Assembly: GCA_036388295.1 (NCBI GenBank)
Contig: DASVSC010000122.1
Span: 1 to 19,909, forward strand
Source of the DNA: RYN-431 sp036388295
Lineage (GTDB): Bacteria; Planctomycetota; Phycisphaerae; Tepidisphaerales; Tepidisphaeraceae
Reading direction: 5' to 3'
DNA length: 19,909 bases
The position numbers and the translations under genes are program-made. The notes beneath the pieces were generated by a model, which was given only the letters and a program-made list of their open reading frames with translations, had not been told where the DNA came from and ran no database searches. How positions within the stretch are numbered: the stretch's first letter is position 1; every line of letters begins with the position of its first letter. Below, one piece after another: positions 5,776 to 13,418 of the stretch.

Positions 5776-8774
5776 TCTTCCACCGCCTCGTTCGACAGGG
5801 CCAGGTATTTCTTCAGGTCGTCGGTGGACAGGTTCGTCAGCCACTGGTCGCCGCTGGTGACAATGTTTTCGGCCAGCGCGGTTTTATCGGCCAGCAGTTT
5901 GTCGATGCGTTCTTCGACGGTGCCGATGCTCACGAACTTGTGCACCTGCACGATGCGGGTCTGGCCGATGCGGTGGGCGCGGTCTGTGGCCTGTGCTTCG
6001 ACGGCCGGGTTCCACCAGCGGTCGTAGTGGAACACGTGATTCGCCGCCGTCAGGTTCAGGCCCAGGCCGCCGGCGCGGAGGCTGAGGATGAAGATGCGGT
6101 GCTTCGTGCCGGGCCGCTGGAACTCCTGGATCATCGTGTCGCGGTCTTTGACCGGCACGCCGCCGTGGAGGAACAACGGCTCCTGGTTCAACTGCGTGCG
6201 GATGAGTTTTTCCAGCAGATGGCCCATCTCGCGGTACTGCGTGAAGACGAGGGCGGCTTCGCCTTCCTCGATGACTTCTTCCAGCATCTCCACCAGCCGC
6301 TCGGCCTTGCCGCTGCGGTTGTCGATGGATTTGTTGTCGGGCGTGAGCAGGGCGGGGTGATCGCACACCTGCTTGAGGCGCGTCAGGCCCGCCAGGATCA
6401 GGCCGCGACGGCGGATGCCGCTGGCGTTTTCCACGCTGGTGAGCATGTCGGCGGTGATGCGTTCGTACATCGCGGCCTGCTCTGGCTTTAGGCTCGTGAA
6501 GACGCGCATCTCCATCTTGCTCGGCAGGTTCACGGCCACTTCCGGGTCCTGCTTTGTGCGGCGCAACACGAACGGGCGAATCAGTTCGCGCAGCAGTTGG
6601 CCGCGCTTCGGGTCGTTCATCCGTTCGACCGGAATGACGAATCGTTCGCGGAACTGCGCGGCCGTCCCGAGCAGCCCGGGGTTCAGCACTTCCATGATCG
6701 ACCAGAGCTCGGACAAATGGTTTTCGATCGGCGTACCCGTCAGCGCGACACGCCGGCCGGCGGTGAGGGAACGGATAGCGGCGCTGGCGGCGCTTTGGGC
6801 GTTCTTGACCTTCTGCGCCTCGTCCATGGCCACGCGGTGCCAGCGGACGCGGCGCAGATCGACCTGGTCGCGGTGCGCCAGCGCGTAGCCGGTGAGGATC
6901 ACGTCGTACTTCGCCACCTGCTCCGCAAACGCTTCACCGTGCAGACGTTCCGGGCCGTGGTGGGCGAGGACTTTAAGCGTGGGGGCGAAGCGTTCCAGTT
7001 CGCGCACCCAGTTGCCGATGACGCTGGCGGGGGCGAACAGCAGCGTCGGCCCGGCCGGCGGGCGGTGGCCGTTGCCGTTTTCTTCGGTATGGGCCAGGCG
7101 TTCCTGCAACAACAGGCTGATGAACTGAATCGTCTTGCCCAGGCCCATGTCGTCGGCAAGGCAGGCGCCCAGGCCGAGGCGGTCGAGGTACGCCATCCAT
7201 TGGAGGCCGCGAAGCTGGTACGGCCGCAGTTCGCCGAGGAAGCCGGGCGGCTGGGGCATTTCGCTGAGTTTGCTGTCGGGCGATTGGCTGAGCAGGCGGT
7301 CAATCCAGTCGGCCCCGCTCAGGCCGCTGACGGGCACGCCGGCGTCGCCCGCCAGCCCGTAGGCAACGCGGAAAGCCTCGCCCAGCGTGAGTTTACCGGT
7401 GCTATTCTTGGCGATCGCTTCCTGCGCCTTTTTTGCGGCTTCAAGGTCAATCTGAATCCAGCGGTCGCGGAAACGGACCAGCGGCGACTGCTGGGCGACG
7501 AGTTGTTCGAACTCGGCGGGCGTCAGTTGTTGCTGGCCGACGGCGACGCGCCAGTCGAAGCGGACGAGGGAATCGAGGCCCACGCGACCGCCCGCTGCCA
7601 GGGCGTGGCCATTGTGCGGGCCGTCGGGGCCGACGCCGTCGAGCGTCTCGTCGTCGTGGTCGGCCGGCGTAAGTGCAAGGCGTAAACTGAGTTCGCCCTG
7701 ATCGGGCGTGGCCCAGTCCGGCACGTCGACGTGGAAGCCGTTGTCTTCCAAAGCGACGGCCCACGACCGCATGAATGCGAACGCTTCGACGGGCGACAGG
7801 ATCAGCCGCGTCGGCTGTTCTTCGGGCAATACGCGTTCCAGCGGCGGGAAGTGTTCTGCGGCGATTTTCAGGTCCGCCAGCATTTTCGTCTGTCGCTCGC
7901 CGATGGTGCGGCCGAGGCTGGTCAGGGGGCTGGCCTGCTGTTTCCACAGGTTTTCGGCTGTGAGAATGCTCGGCTCGTCGCCCTCGCCGACCAGGCGGAA
8001 CTCCATCAGCCAGCCCGTTTCGTCCGGCGGCGGCTCGGTCATGCGGAAGCCGAGGCGGGCGTTCGCCTGCTCGCCGGCGTCGGTGATCGGCGTGAGCCAC
8101 TGGTAGACGTCGTCGGCCAGCTTACGCAGCTCTGCGTCGTCGCCTTCCACCACGCGGCCGTCGCCGAGCAGGGCGCTGAGCCAGCGTACGTCGAGGGCGG
8201 CGGGCCGCTGGTGGACGCGGAGGAAGAACTCGTCGGTGCGTGCGGCGCGGCGGACCAGACTATCGGTCGTCTCGCTCAGAAACGTCTCTACCAGCCGGAG
8301 TGGGTGGGCGTCTTTCAACCACGGCGTGGCGCGGCAGACGGCGGGCATGGCGAGCGCGAACTTCTCCAGCCGCTGCACTTCCTCGCGGTTGCCCACCAGG
8401 GGCTGCCAGAGGGCGGTCAGGTGGTCGCCCTCGCGGCGGACGCTGGGGTAGAACTGGTGCGTCGCCACGCAGGACCGGGCGATGCCGGCGAGCCTTGCCC
8501 AGAACAAGAGGGCGTCGCCGCAGTCGGGCGATGGCGAAACCGTGGCCAGGGCGTCGATTGCGTGTAACGGCGTCAGCTTCAGCACGGGCGCGCCGACGGT
8601 CGGCGCGTCGGGCAGGTGCAGGTCGGTGACGCCGTCCACGGCCAACTGGCCGGCCGCTTCGCCGGCGAGCGTGACGAAGCGTTCGCGCAACACGGCGGGG
8701 TCAGCGGGCCGTCCCGTGTCCGAATCCAGTGCGGCGATCAGAAGGTCGCTCGTGTCCCAGATGGCGATCAGCAT
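5772..8774 (-). CDS. SNF2/RapA-like superfamily 2 helicase-translocase
   Basis: The product is 1000 aa. The C-terminal half is a complete Snf2-type ATPase. It has motif I DDMGLGKT (Lys547), motif II DEAQ (D651-E652), motif III LTGTPIENHLSELW, a helicase C lobe with LRAGGLGLNLTAAN, and arginine-finger motif DRAHRIGQ near residue 935. Residues of roughly 330-470 resemble the bacterial SNF2-associated domain (DUF3670/PF12419). The first 330 residues are not recognised. Such proteins are ATP-driven double-stranded DNA translocases; the target (RNA polymerase recycling, repair or nucleoid protein removal) cannot be told from sequence. The ATG at 8774 (MLIAIWDTSDLL) is preferred over 8927, since the extra 51 residues are low-quality and would reach past the divergent miaB start. 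A small acidic protein follows with an ATGA overlap. Confidence 0.9.
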   Translation of the reverse strand: MLIAIWDTSDLLIAALDSDTGRPADPAVLRERFVTLAGEAAGQLAVDGVTDLHLPDAPTVGAPVLKLTPLHAIDALATVSPSPDCGDALLFWARLAGIARSCVATHQFYPSVRREGDHLTALWQPLVGNREEVQRLEKFALAMPAVCRATPWLKDAHPLRLVETFLSETTDSLVRRAARTDEFFLRVHQRPAALDVRWLSALLGDGRVVEGDDAELRKLADDVYQWLTPITDAGEQANARLGFRMTEPPPDETGWLMEFRLVGEGDEPSILTAENLWKQQASPLTSLGRTIGERQTKMLADLKIAAEHFPPLERVLPEEQPTRLILSPVEAFAFMRSWAVALEDNGFHVDVPDWATPDQGELSLRLALTPADHDDETLDGVGPDGPHNGHALAAGGRVGLDSLVRFDWRVAVGQQQLTPAEFEQLVAQQSPLVRFRDRWIQIDLEAAKKAQEAIAKNSTGKLTLGEAFRVAYGLAGDAGVPVSGLSGADWIDRLLSQSPDSKLSEMPQPPGFLGELRPYQLRGLQWMAYLDRLGLGACLADDMGLGKTIQFISLLLQERLAHTEENGNGHRPPAGPTLLFAPASVIGNWVRELERFAPTLKVLAHHGPERLHGEAFAEQVAKYDVILTGYALAHRDQVDLRRVRWHRVAMDEAQKVKNAQSAASAAIRSLTAGRRVALTGTPIENHLSELWSIMEVLNPGLLGTAAQFRERFVIPVERMNDPKRGQLLRELIRPFVLRRTKQDPEVAVNLPSKMEMRVFTSLKPEQAAMYERITADMLTSVENASGIRRRGLILAGLTRLKQVCDHPALLTPDNKSIDNRSGKAERLVEMLEEVIEEGEAALVFTQYREMGHLLEKLIRTQLNQEPLFLHGGVPVKDRDTMIQEFQRPGTKHRIFILSLRAGGLGLNLTAANHVFHYDRWWNPAVEAQATDRAHRIGQTRIVQVHKFVSIGTVEERIDKLLADKTALAENIVTSGDQWLTNLSTDDLKKYLALSNEAVEE

Positions 8775-8919
8775 GCGGTGTGTGCCAGCGTTCGAGTGTT
8801 CGCCCCCGGTACCGCCCGGCGCAGCGAGCGAAACAGTGTACGAGAAACCCGCCCGCAATGCGCTAGTCGGCGGCGGCATTGTCCAAATGCGGGTTTGGCC
8901 GCACAATATACGGCGAATC
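8775..8919. promoter_or_regulatory. divergent promoter region between helicase and miaB
   Basis: This 145-bp spacer separates two genes transcribed outwards and must contain both promoters. The segment next to miaB (gcacaatatacgg, about 8901-8913) is the only A/T-rich patch and is a candidate -10 region for miaB. I see no operator-like dyad and no strong Shine-Dalgarno for either gene. Confidence 0.4.
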
Positions 8920-10485
8920 ATGCCCAAAACGCTGTACCTGGAAACCTTCGGCTGCCAAATGAACGTGCTCGACTCCGAGCTCGTCCTCGGCCAACTGCGC
9001 GGCCAAGGCTACGTATCGACCGACGACCGCGACACCGCCGACGTTGTGATCTTCAACACCTGTTCCGTGCGCGAACACGCCGAGCAAAAGGTCTGGAGCC
9101 GCCTCGGCCAACTGCGCGACCGCAAGGCTGCCGACCCGAACTTTGTCCTCGGCGTCATCGGCTGTATGGCCGAGCGCGAAGGGGCGGAGATGTTCAAGCG
9201 CAACCCGCACATCGACATCCTCTGTGGCCCCGCGGAGTTAGATAAGTTGCCGGGCATGGTGCATAACGCGGTGACGACGGCGGCGACCCGGCCAGTCGAC
9301 GAGTCGGCGAGTCGTGAAGACAATGCGGGCAAACCACGCTCTGCCACGGCTCGCCGACTCGCCGACTCGCCGAAGCAGGTCGCGCTAATGGGACAAAGCG
9401 TGCGCCGCAGCAGCACGTTGCAGGTGGCACGCGACGAACTGGAAATGCTGGATTTGTCCCGCGTCGTCTCCCCCGGCGACGACCTGAGCCGCGCTTACGT
9501 CCGCATCACGCGTGGCTGTAATAAGTTCTGTACGTACTGCGTCGTCCCCCACACGCGTGGCCCCGAAGTGCACCGGCCGCCGCAGAACATTATCGATGAA
9601 GTCCGAAAACTGGTCGACGCCGGCGCGAAGGAAGTGACGCTGCTCGGGCAGACGATCAATCACTACGCCTTCGACCACGGCGACAGCCGGCGCACCACAT
9701 TCGCCGATTTGCTGTACGCCATCCATGAAGCCACGCCCGATCTGCCGCGGCTGCGGTTCGTCACCAGCTTCCCGCGCGATTTCAGCGATGACGCCCTCGA
9801 CGCGATGCGCGACTGCGAGCGCATCTGCCGCTACCTGCACGCCCCGGCCCAGCACGGCAATAACCGCATGCTGAAGCTGATGAACCGCGGCTACACGATT
9901 GAGCAATACCGCGATTTCGTCGACCGCGCCCGCGAACGCATGCCCGACATCGCCATTGCCAGCGACTTCATCGTCGGCTTCCCGACCGAAACCGACGCGG
10001 AGTTCGATCAGTGTTGTGACATCGTCCGCTACGCCCGGTTCAAGAACAGCTTTATCTTCAAGTACAGCCCCCGTCCCGGCACCGTCGCAATCGACCGCTT
10101 CGAAGACGACGTGCCCGAAGACGTGAAACGGCAACGGAATAACCGTTTGCTCGACGTGCAAAGCGAAGTCATCGCCGCGAACAACGCGGCAATGGTGGGG
10201 CAGACGGTGGAAGTGATGGTCGAAGGCGAAAGCAAACTCGTCAGCCGTCGCGCCAAAGCCCAGAACGGCGTCGAGCTAGGCACCGGTTTCACAAGGCAGG
10301 TCCGCTTCAGCGGGCCTGAGACATCCACGCACACCCAACTCGTCGGCCGCACCCGCGGCGACCAGATCGTCGTCTTCGACGGCGACTTGTCCCTCAAAGG
10401 CGGTCTGACCGAGGTGGCCATTGATCGCGCCCATCAGATGACCCTGTTCGGACGCCAAACCCGCCAACCGAGCTTGGCCGTTTGA
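8920..10485 (+). CDS. miaB: tRNA-2-methylthio-N6-dimethylallyladenosine synthase MiaB
   Basis: This 521-aa radical-SAM methylthiotransferase adds the 2-methylthio group to i6A37 of tRNAs. The N-terminal UPF0004 domain has its three cluster cysteines: C12 (TFGCQMN), C48 (FNTCSVREHAEQ) and C82 (IGCMAER). The radical-SAM motif is C200-x3-C204-x2-C207 (RGCNKFCTYCVVPHTRGPE). A TRAM-like domain occupies about 425-500. SVREHAEQ and VPHTRGPE favour MiaB over RimO or MtaB. The start at 8920 gives the family N-terminus; the open frame extends 146 codons upstream, but that part is antisense to the helicase. The protein is about 50 residues longer than usual. Part of the excess is an Arg/Ala/Ser-rich segment (about residues 124-152) encoded by a palindromic stretch between the UPF0004 and radical-SAM domains. 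Confidence 0.95.
   Translation: MPKTLYLETFGCQMNVLDSELVLGQLRGQGYVSTDDRDTADVVIFNTCSVREHAEQKVWSRLGQLRDRKAADPNFVLGVIGCMAEREGAEMFKRNPHIDILCGPAELDKLPGMVHNAVTTAATRPVDESASREDNAGKPRSATARRLADSPKQVALMGQSVRRSSTLQVARDELEMLDLSRVVSPGDDLSRAYVRITRGCNKFCTYCVVPHTRGPEVHRPPQNIIDEVRKLVDAGAKEVTLLGQTINHYAFDHGDSRRTTFADLLYAIHEATPDLPRLRFVTSFPRDFSDDALDAMRDCERICRYLHAPAQHGNNRMLKLMNRGYTIEQYRDFVDRARERMPDIAIASDFIVGFPTETDAEFDQCCDIVRYARFKNSFIFKYSPRPGTVAIDRFEDDVPEDVKRQRNNRLLDVQSEVIAANNAAMVGQTVEVMVEGESKLVSRRAKAQNGVELGTGFTRQVRFSGPETSTHTQLVGRTRGDQIVVFDGDLSLKGGLTEVAIDRAHQMTLFGRQTRQPSLAV
9300..9369. repeat. palindromic octamer-repeat insert inside miaB
   Basis: CGAGTCGGCGAGTCG (9300-9314) is a perfect reverse complement of 9355-9369, separated by 40 bp. 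Each arm is about two units of the octamer GGCGAGTC (GACTCGCC on the right). The element is in frame and encodes the non-conserved linker of MiaB. No key MiaB residue falls inside it. Confidence 0.7.
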
Positions 10486-10573
10486 TCATCTTTACTGCCG
10501 GCGGGTGCGTCCCTAGACTTTGCCCGCTCACGTTCGTCGCGAAACCAGGTCGGCCCGGGCCGGAGTGCAAATC

Positions 10574-11086
10574 ATGACCGAATCCAATCCCCCGACCCCC
10601 ACGACGGCCACCGCCGAAGCCGCGGCCACCGAGTCATTCATCCCTCAGTCCACGGTGCTGATCGTCGACGACAATCAGCAGAACGTGGAACTGTTGGCCG
10701 CGTTTCTGGAGTCGCTGCCGCTGAAGCTGGAAATGGCGTACGACGGCGTGGAAGCCCTGGAAAAGGTGGCGGCTAATCCGCCGGACCTGATTCTGCTGGA
10801 CGTGATGATGCCGCGCATGAGCGGCTTCCAGGTCTGCCGCAAACTGAAAAACGACCCGGCCACGAAGGACATTCAAATCCTGATGGTCACCGCCCTGAAC
10901 GAACTCGGCGACATCGAACAAGCAGCCGAGTGCGGAACGGACGATTTTGTGTCCAAGCCCGTCAATAAGTTCGAACTGCTGACGCGGGTGAAAAGCCTGC
11001 TGCGGGTGCGGCATTTGAAGAGCGAGTTGGAACGGGCGCTGACGTATTTGAACGAAGTCGAACACGAATCGACGGGCAGCGAATAA
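10574..11086 (+). CDS. stand-alone response-regulator receiver protein
   Basis: The 170-aa product has a Pro/Thr/Ala-rich N-terminal leader (about 25 residues) and a single CheY-like receiver domain. Visible are the acidic pair D32-D33 (VLIVDDNQQNVELL), phospho-acceptor D76 (LILLDVMMPRMSGF), T106 and K128 (DDFVSKP). After K128, a long helix (NKFELLTRVKSLLRVRHLKS) resembles the linker of PleD- or RpfG-type regulators, but no output domain follows. It probably acts through protein contacts, as a phosphate-controlled adaptor. The start at 10574 is supported by GGAG at 10562-10565, eight bases upstream; the alternative at 10520 has no such site. No histidine kinase is encoded nearby, so it is an orphan in this window. 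Confidence 0.87.
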   Translation: MTESNPPTPTTATAEAAATESFIPQSTVLIVDDNQQNVELLAAFLESLPLKLEMAYDGVEALEKVAANPPDLILLDVMMPRMSGFQVCRKLKNDPATKDIQILMVTALNELGDIEQAAECGTDDFVSKPVNKFELLTRVKSLLRVRHLKSELERALTYLNEVEHESTGSE

Positions 11087-11090
11087 GACG

Positions 11091-11167
11091 CACCACGGAG
11101 GCACAGAGACACGGAGGAAACAGGAGCGACACAATTCCTCTTTGCTTTTCTCCGTGCCTCCGTGGTG
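11091..11167. repeat. CACGGAG-type inverted repeat between the receiver and cyclodeaminase genes
   Basis: CACCACGGAGGCAC (11091-11104) is a perfect reverse complement of 11154-11167. The left arm continues with related short repeats (cacagaga, cacggagg) and the right arm is preceded by ttttctcc, so weaker pairing extends inwards. I recall very similar caccacggaggcacggag dyads as dispersed intergenic repeats in planctomycetes and other environmental bacteria. It fills the whole gap between the two genes. The right arm ends 9 bases before the ATG of the next gene. Confidence 0.72.
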
Positions 11168-11176
11168 AACTCTTCC

Positions 11177-11776
11177 ATGCACGACGCCAACACAACAATC
11201 GAAAGCTTCCTTGCCGCCGCCGCCGCCAAGCAGCCGACGCCGGGCGGCGGGGCGGTGACGGCGCTCGCCGGGGCGCTGGCGGCGTCGATGGGCGAGATGG
11301 TGCTGCAGTATTCGGTGGCCAAGAAGGACTTGGCCGCTCATGCCGCGCTTAATGCCGAAGTGCTGGCCGAACTGACGCGCGCCCGCGGCGTGCTGCTGGA
11401 ACTCATGGCCGAGGATCAGGCCGTGTTCGCCGAACTCACGGCCGCGAAGAAAGCCGGCGGCGAGACGGCGACATACGTCGACGCCTGCATCGCCGTCCCG
11501 CAAACCATCGGCATTACAGCCCTGGCCATCCTGGACCTGGCTAACCGCGTGGCCGGCACGAGCAACAAATACCTGCTCAGCGACCTGGCAGTCTGCGGCG
11601 AACTGGCGATGGCGGCGATTCGCTCGGCCGTTCACAGCGTGCGGGCGAACCTCAACGACGTCCCGGCGGAACGAAAAACAGAATTGAACGCCGAGTGTGA
11701 GCGCCTGATCGGCCGCGGCGTGACGGCCATTCGATCGCTTATGGCCGCGATCGATCTGGCAAAAGGTGCGGCGTGA
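11177..11776 (+). CDS. fchA: cyclodeaminase/cyclohydrolase family protein (FtcD C-terminal type)
   Basis: The 199-aa, mostly helical protein carries the family signature: SFLAAAAAKQPTPGGGAVTALAGALAASMGEMV, with GGG at residues 23-25. Stand-alone members are methenyltetrahydrofolate cyclohydrolase (FchA) or formimino-THF cyclodeaminase, interconverting one-carbon forms of folate in the cytoplasm. Which activity applies here is not decided by sequence. The ATG at 11177 gives the usual N-terminus. An upstream in-frame GTG (11162) lies inside the palindromic repeat, which leaves no clear Shine-Dalgarno. The stop overlaps the next gene's GTG start (GTGA). No folate or histidine-degradation genes lie nearby. 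Confidence 0.85.
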   Translation: MHDANTTIESFLAAAAAKQPTPGGGAVTALAGALAASMGEMVLQYSVAKKDLAAHAALNAEVLAELTRARGVLLELMAEDQAVFAELTAAKKAGGETATYVDACIAVPQTIGITALAILDLANRVAGTSNKYLLSDLAVCGELAMAAIRSAVHSVRANLNDVPAERKTELNAECERLIGRGVTAIRSLMAAIDLAKGAA

Positions 11777-12018
11777 AAAGCGACCCGCGCGACTACAAGA
11801 TCGAGATCAGTTCCCTGCCGAGCAACGATAGCAAAGCTGCCTCGCCGTCGGCCCGGCCGTTCCTGTCGGTGCTGTTCAACTGCTGCGGCGTGTACCAGCG
11901 CGTGTACAAAACGCCCGCCGGCCAGGAGTACAGCGGACGCTGCCCGAAGTGCCTGCGCACGGTGCGTTTCGTCGTCGGCCCGGGCGGTACGAGCGGGCGG
12001 TCGTTTGTGGTAGAGTGA
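11773..12018 (+). CDS. small zinc-ribbon-like protein
   Basis: This 81-aa protein starts with GTG, overlapping the fchA stop as GTGA, so translation is probably coupled. Cysteines at 37, 38, 57 and 60 (NCCGVYQRVY, then GRCPKCLRTVRF) have the spacing of a zinc ribbon, and basic residues surround them. The C-terminus is Gly/Ser-rich (VGPGGTSGRSFVVE). I recognise this as a type of short conserved protein seen in planctomycetes but know no function. It could bind nucleic acid or a protein partner. Confidence 0.7.
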   Translation: MKSDPRDYKIEISSLPSNDSKAASPSARPFLSVLFNCCGVYQRVYKTPAGQEYSGRCPKCLRTVRFVVGPGGTSGRSFVVE

Positions 12019-12024
12019 TCGGCC

Positions 12025-12567
12025 ATGAGTTCGACCGCCGTAGCCAAGCCCGCCGCCGCCGGTTCGCCCGGATTGGCCGGCTATTCCGTGTCACGCCCGG
12101 GCGGGCGCTGCGCCGTCAGCGGCAGCGACATCCTCCCCGGCGACACGTTCATGGCCGTTCTCAAAGAAACGCCGACGGGGCTCGAACGCCACGACATCGC
12201 GACCGCCCATTGGGCCGACAGCCACGCCGCTGGCGTCCTGGCGTACTGGCGGGCCGTGATGCCCAAGCCGGACGCGACCAAGAAAAAGCCGTTCGTCGAT
12301 GACGAGGTGCTGACGCAATTGTTCGAGCGCCTGGCCGACACCGATGATCCGCACAAGGTGCACTTCCGCTTCGTGCTCGGCCTCATCCTGATGCGCAAAC
12401 GCATTCTGGTGTACGAGGCCAGCGATCATATTGATGGCCATGACGTCTGGCTCGTCCGTCGGCGGGGCGTGGAAGGCAAACTGACGCTGCGCAACCCGCA
12501 CCTGACCGAAGAGCAGGTCGCCGCCGTCAGCACGCAGCTCGGCCAGATCATGAATGAGGAACTGTGA
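12025..12567 (+). CDS. conserved hypothetical protein (180 aa)
   Basis: I do not recognise a named domain. After an Ala/Pro-rich N-terminus, residues 28-45 read RCAVSGSDILPGDTFMAV, which recalls a short Cys-containing knuckle, but only one Cys is present. The middle has AYWRAVMP and a conserved-looking helical block, HFRFVLGLILMRKRILVYE. DGHDVWLVRR follows before a helical C-terminus. No signal peptide or confident membrane helix is seen. It begins 6 bases after the zinc-ribbon gene, and its stop shares one base with the next ATG (TGATG). It therefore belongs to the same transcription unit. It is probably cytoplasmic. Confidence 0.72.
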   Translation: MSSTAVAKPAAAGSPGLAGYSVSRPGGRCAVSGSDILPGDTFMAVLKETPTGLERHDIATAHWADSHAAGVLAYWRAVMPKPDATKKKPFVDDEVLTQLFERLADTDDPHKVHFRFVLGLILMRKRILVYEASDHIDGHDVWLVRRRGVEGKLTLRNPHLTEEQVAAVSTQLGQIMNEEL

Positions 12568-13418
12568 TGCGCCGGCCGGTGCTGATGTGTCTGACCGCGT
12601 CGCTGCTCGTCGGCTGTGCGGCGAAGAAAAACGCCGTACGCCCGGCTTACTACGGCCCGACCGATCCGCTGCCGACGCTGGTCGACAAATTGAACGAACG
12701 CAACGGCCGTTTGCAGTCGCTGCGGGCCGAAGGGCGATTTTCTGCCGACCTGATCGACCCAGTCACAAAGGACCGCACCTCGCCGCCGGACGGCGACGTG
12801 ACGCTGCTCTACATGCCGCCGCGAAACCTGCGATTGGCGGCGAAGGTATTCACCGAGCGGGCGTTCGACATCGGCAGCAACAGCGACCGCTACTGGCTGA
12901 TCCTGCCGCGTCAGGAAACCATGTACTGGGGCACCCACGGCAGCGACACCGGCCAAGCGGCGCGACTGCCGATCCGCCCCGACCTGCTCGTCGAAGTCCT
13001 CGGCATCACGCCGCTGGAAACCGATTTGCTGCAATCGCCCGCGCCGGTCCTGCGGTTCAACAACGACCAGGACTGCTACATGCTCACCTGGCAGGTTCGG
13101 CTGCCCGACCGCTTCGCCGTGCAGAAGGAAGTCTGGTACGACCGCCAGACGCTGCAGCCGCGGCTCGTGTTGCTGTTCGACGTCAACGGCCGCGTCGTAC
13201 TGCGGGCGTACCCGTCGGACGTGAAGAAAGTCCACGGCTACGACCCGCCGGTGGAAATGCCGTCGCGTTATGAGCTGATGTTCCCGGACATGCAGTCGAC
13301 GTTCTCGCTACGGCTGAGTGATTTGGAACGTGAGCGAAACGGCGTCCCCGCGGCCCGCAGTTTCGTCTTCCCCGAACGGCCGGCGGGCGTATCGAAGGTG
13401 GAACCGCTTGACCGCTAA
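12567..13418 (+). CDS. predicted lipoprotein, LolA/LolB-like fold possible
   Basis: The 283-aa product starts MRRPVLMCLTASLLVGCAAKK. This is a type II signal peptide with lipobox LVGC and lipidated Cys17. The mature part begins with a helix (LVDKLNERNGRLQSLRAEGRF), continues with alternating beta-rich sequence, and ends with DLERERNGVPAARSFVFPERP. The 'how much x changes the y strand' layout recalls LolA/LolB or DUF4292-type lipoprotein carriers, but that is a weak resemblance. It would sit in the outer or cytoplasmic membrane facing the periplasm. The ATG at 12567 overlaps the previous stop by one base; an in-frame GTG lies directly before it. The next gene starts inside its last codons. Confidence 0.78.
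   Translation: MRRPVLMCLTASLLVGCAAKKNAVRPAYYGPTDPLPTLVDKLNERNGRLQSLRAEGRFSADLIDPVTKDRTSPPDGDVTLLYMPPRNLRLAAKVFTERAFDIGSNSDRYWLILPRQETMYWGTHGSDTGQAARLPIRPDLLVEVLGITPLETDLLQSPAPVLRFNNDQDCYMLTWQVRLPDRFAVQKEVWYDRQTLQPRLVLLFDVNGRVVLRAYPSDVKKVHGYDPPVEMPSRYELMFPDMQSTFSLRLSDLERERNGVPAARSFVFPERPAGVSKVEPLDR
13395..13400 (+). promoter_or_regulatory. ribosome binding site (AAGGTG) supporting a TTG start
   Basis: AAGGTGG lies seven bases before the TTG at 13408. It decides the start of the following RDD gene, since the frame has no ATG near its signal peptide. The alternative GTG at 13318 lies about 100 bp inside the lipoprotein gene and would add a non-signal-like leader. Confidence 0.6.

Noticed and set aside
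8482..8919. N-terminal extension of miaB by 146 codons
   Set aside because: It is opposite the SNF2 helicase coding sequence, and the MiaB family N-terminus begins exactly at the ATG at 8920.
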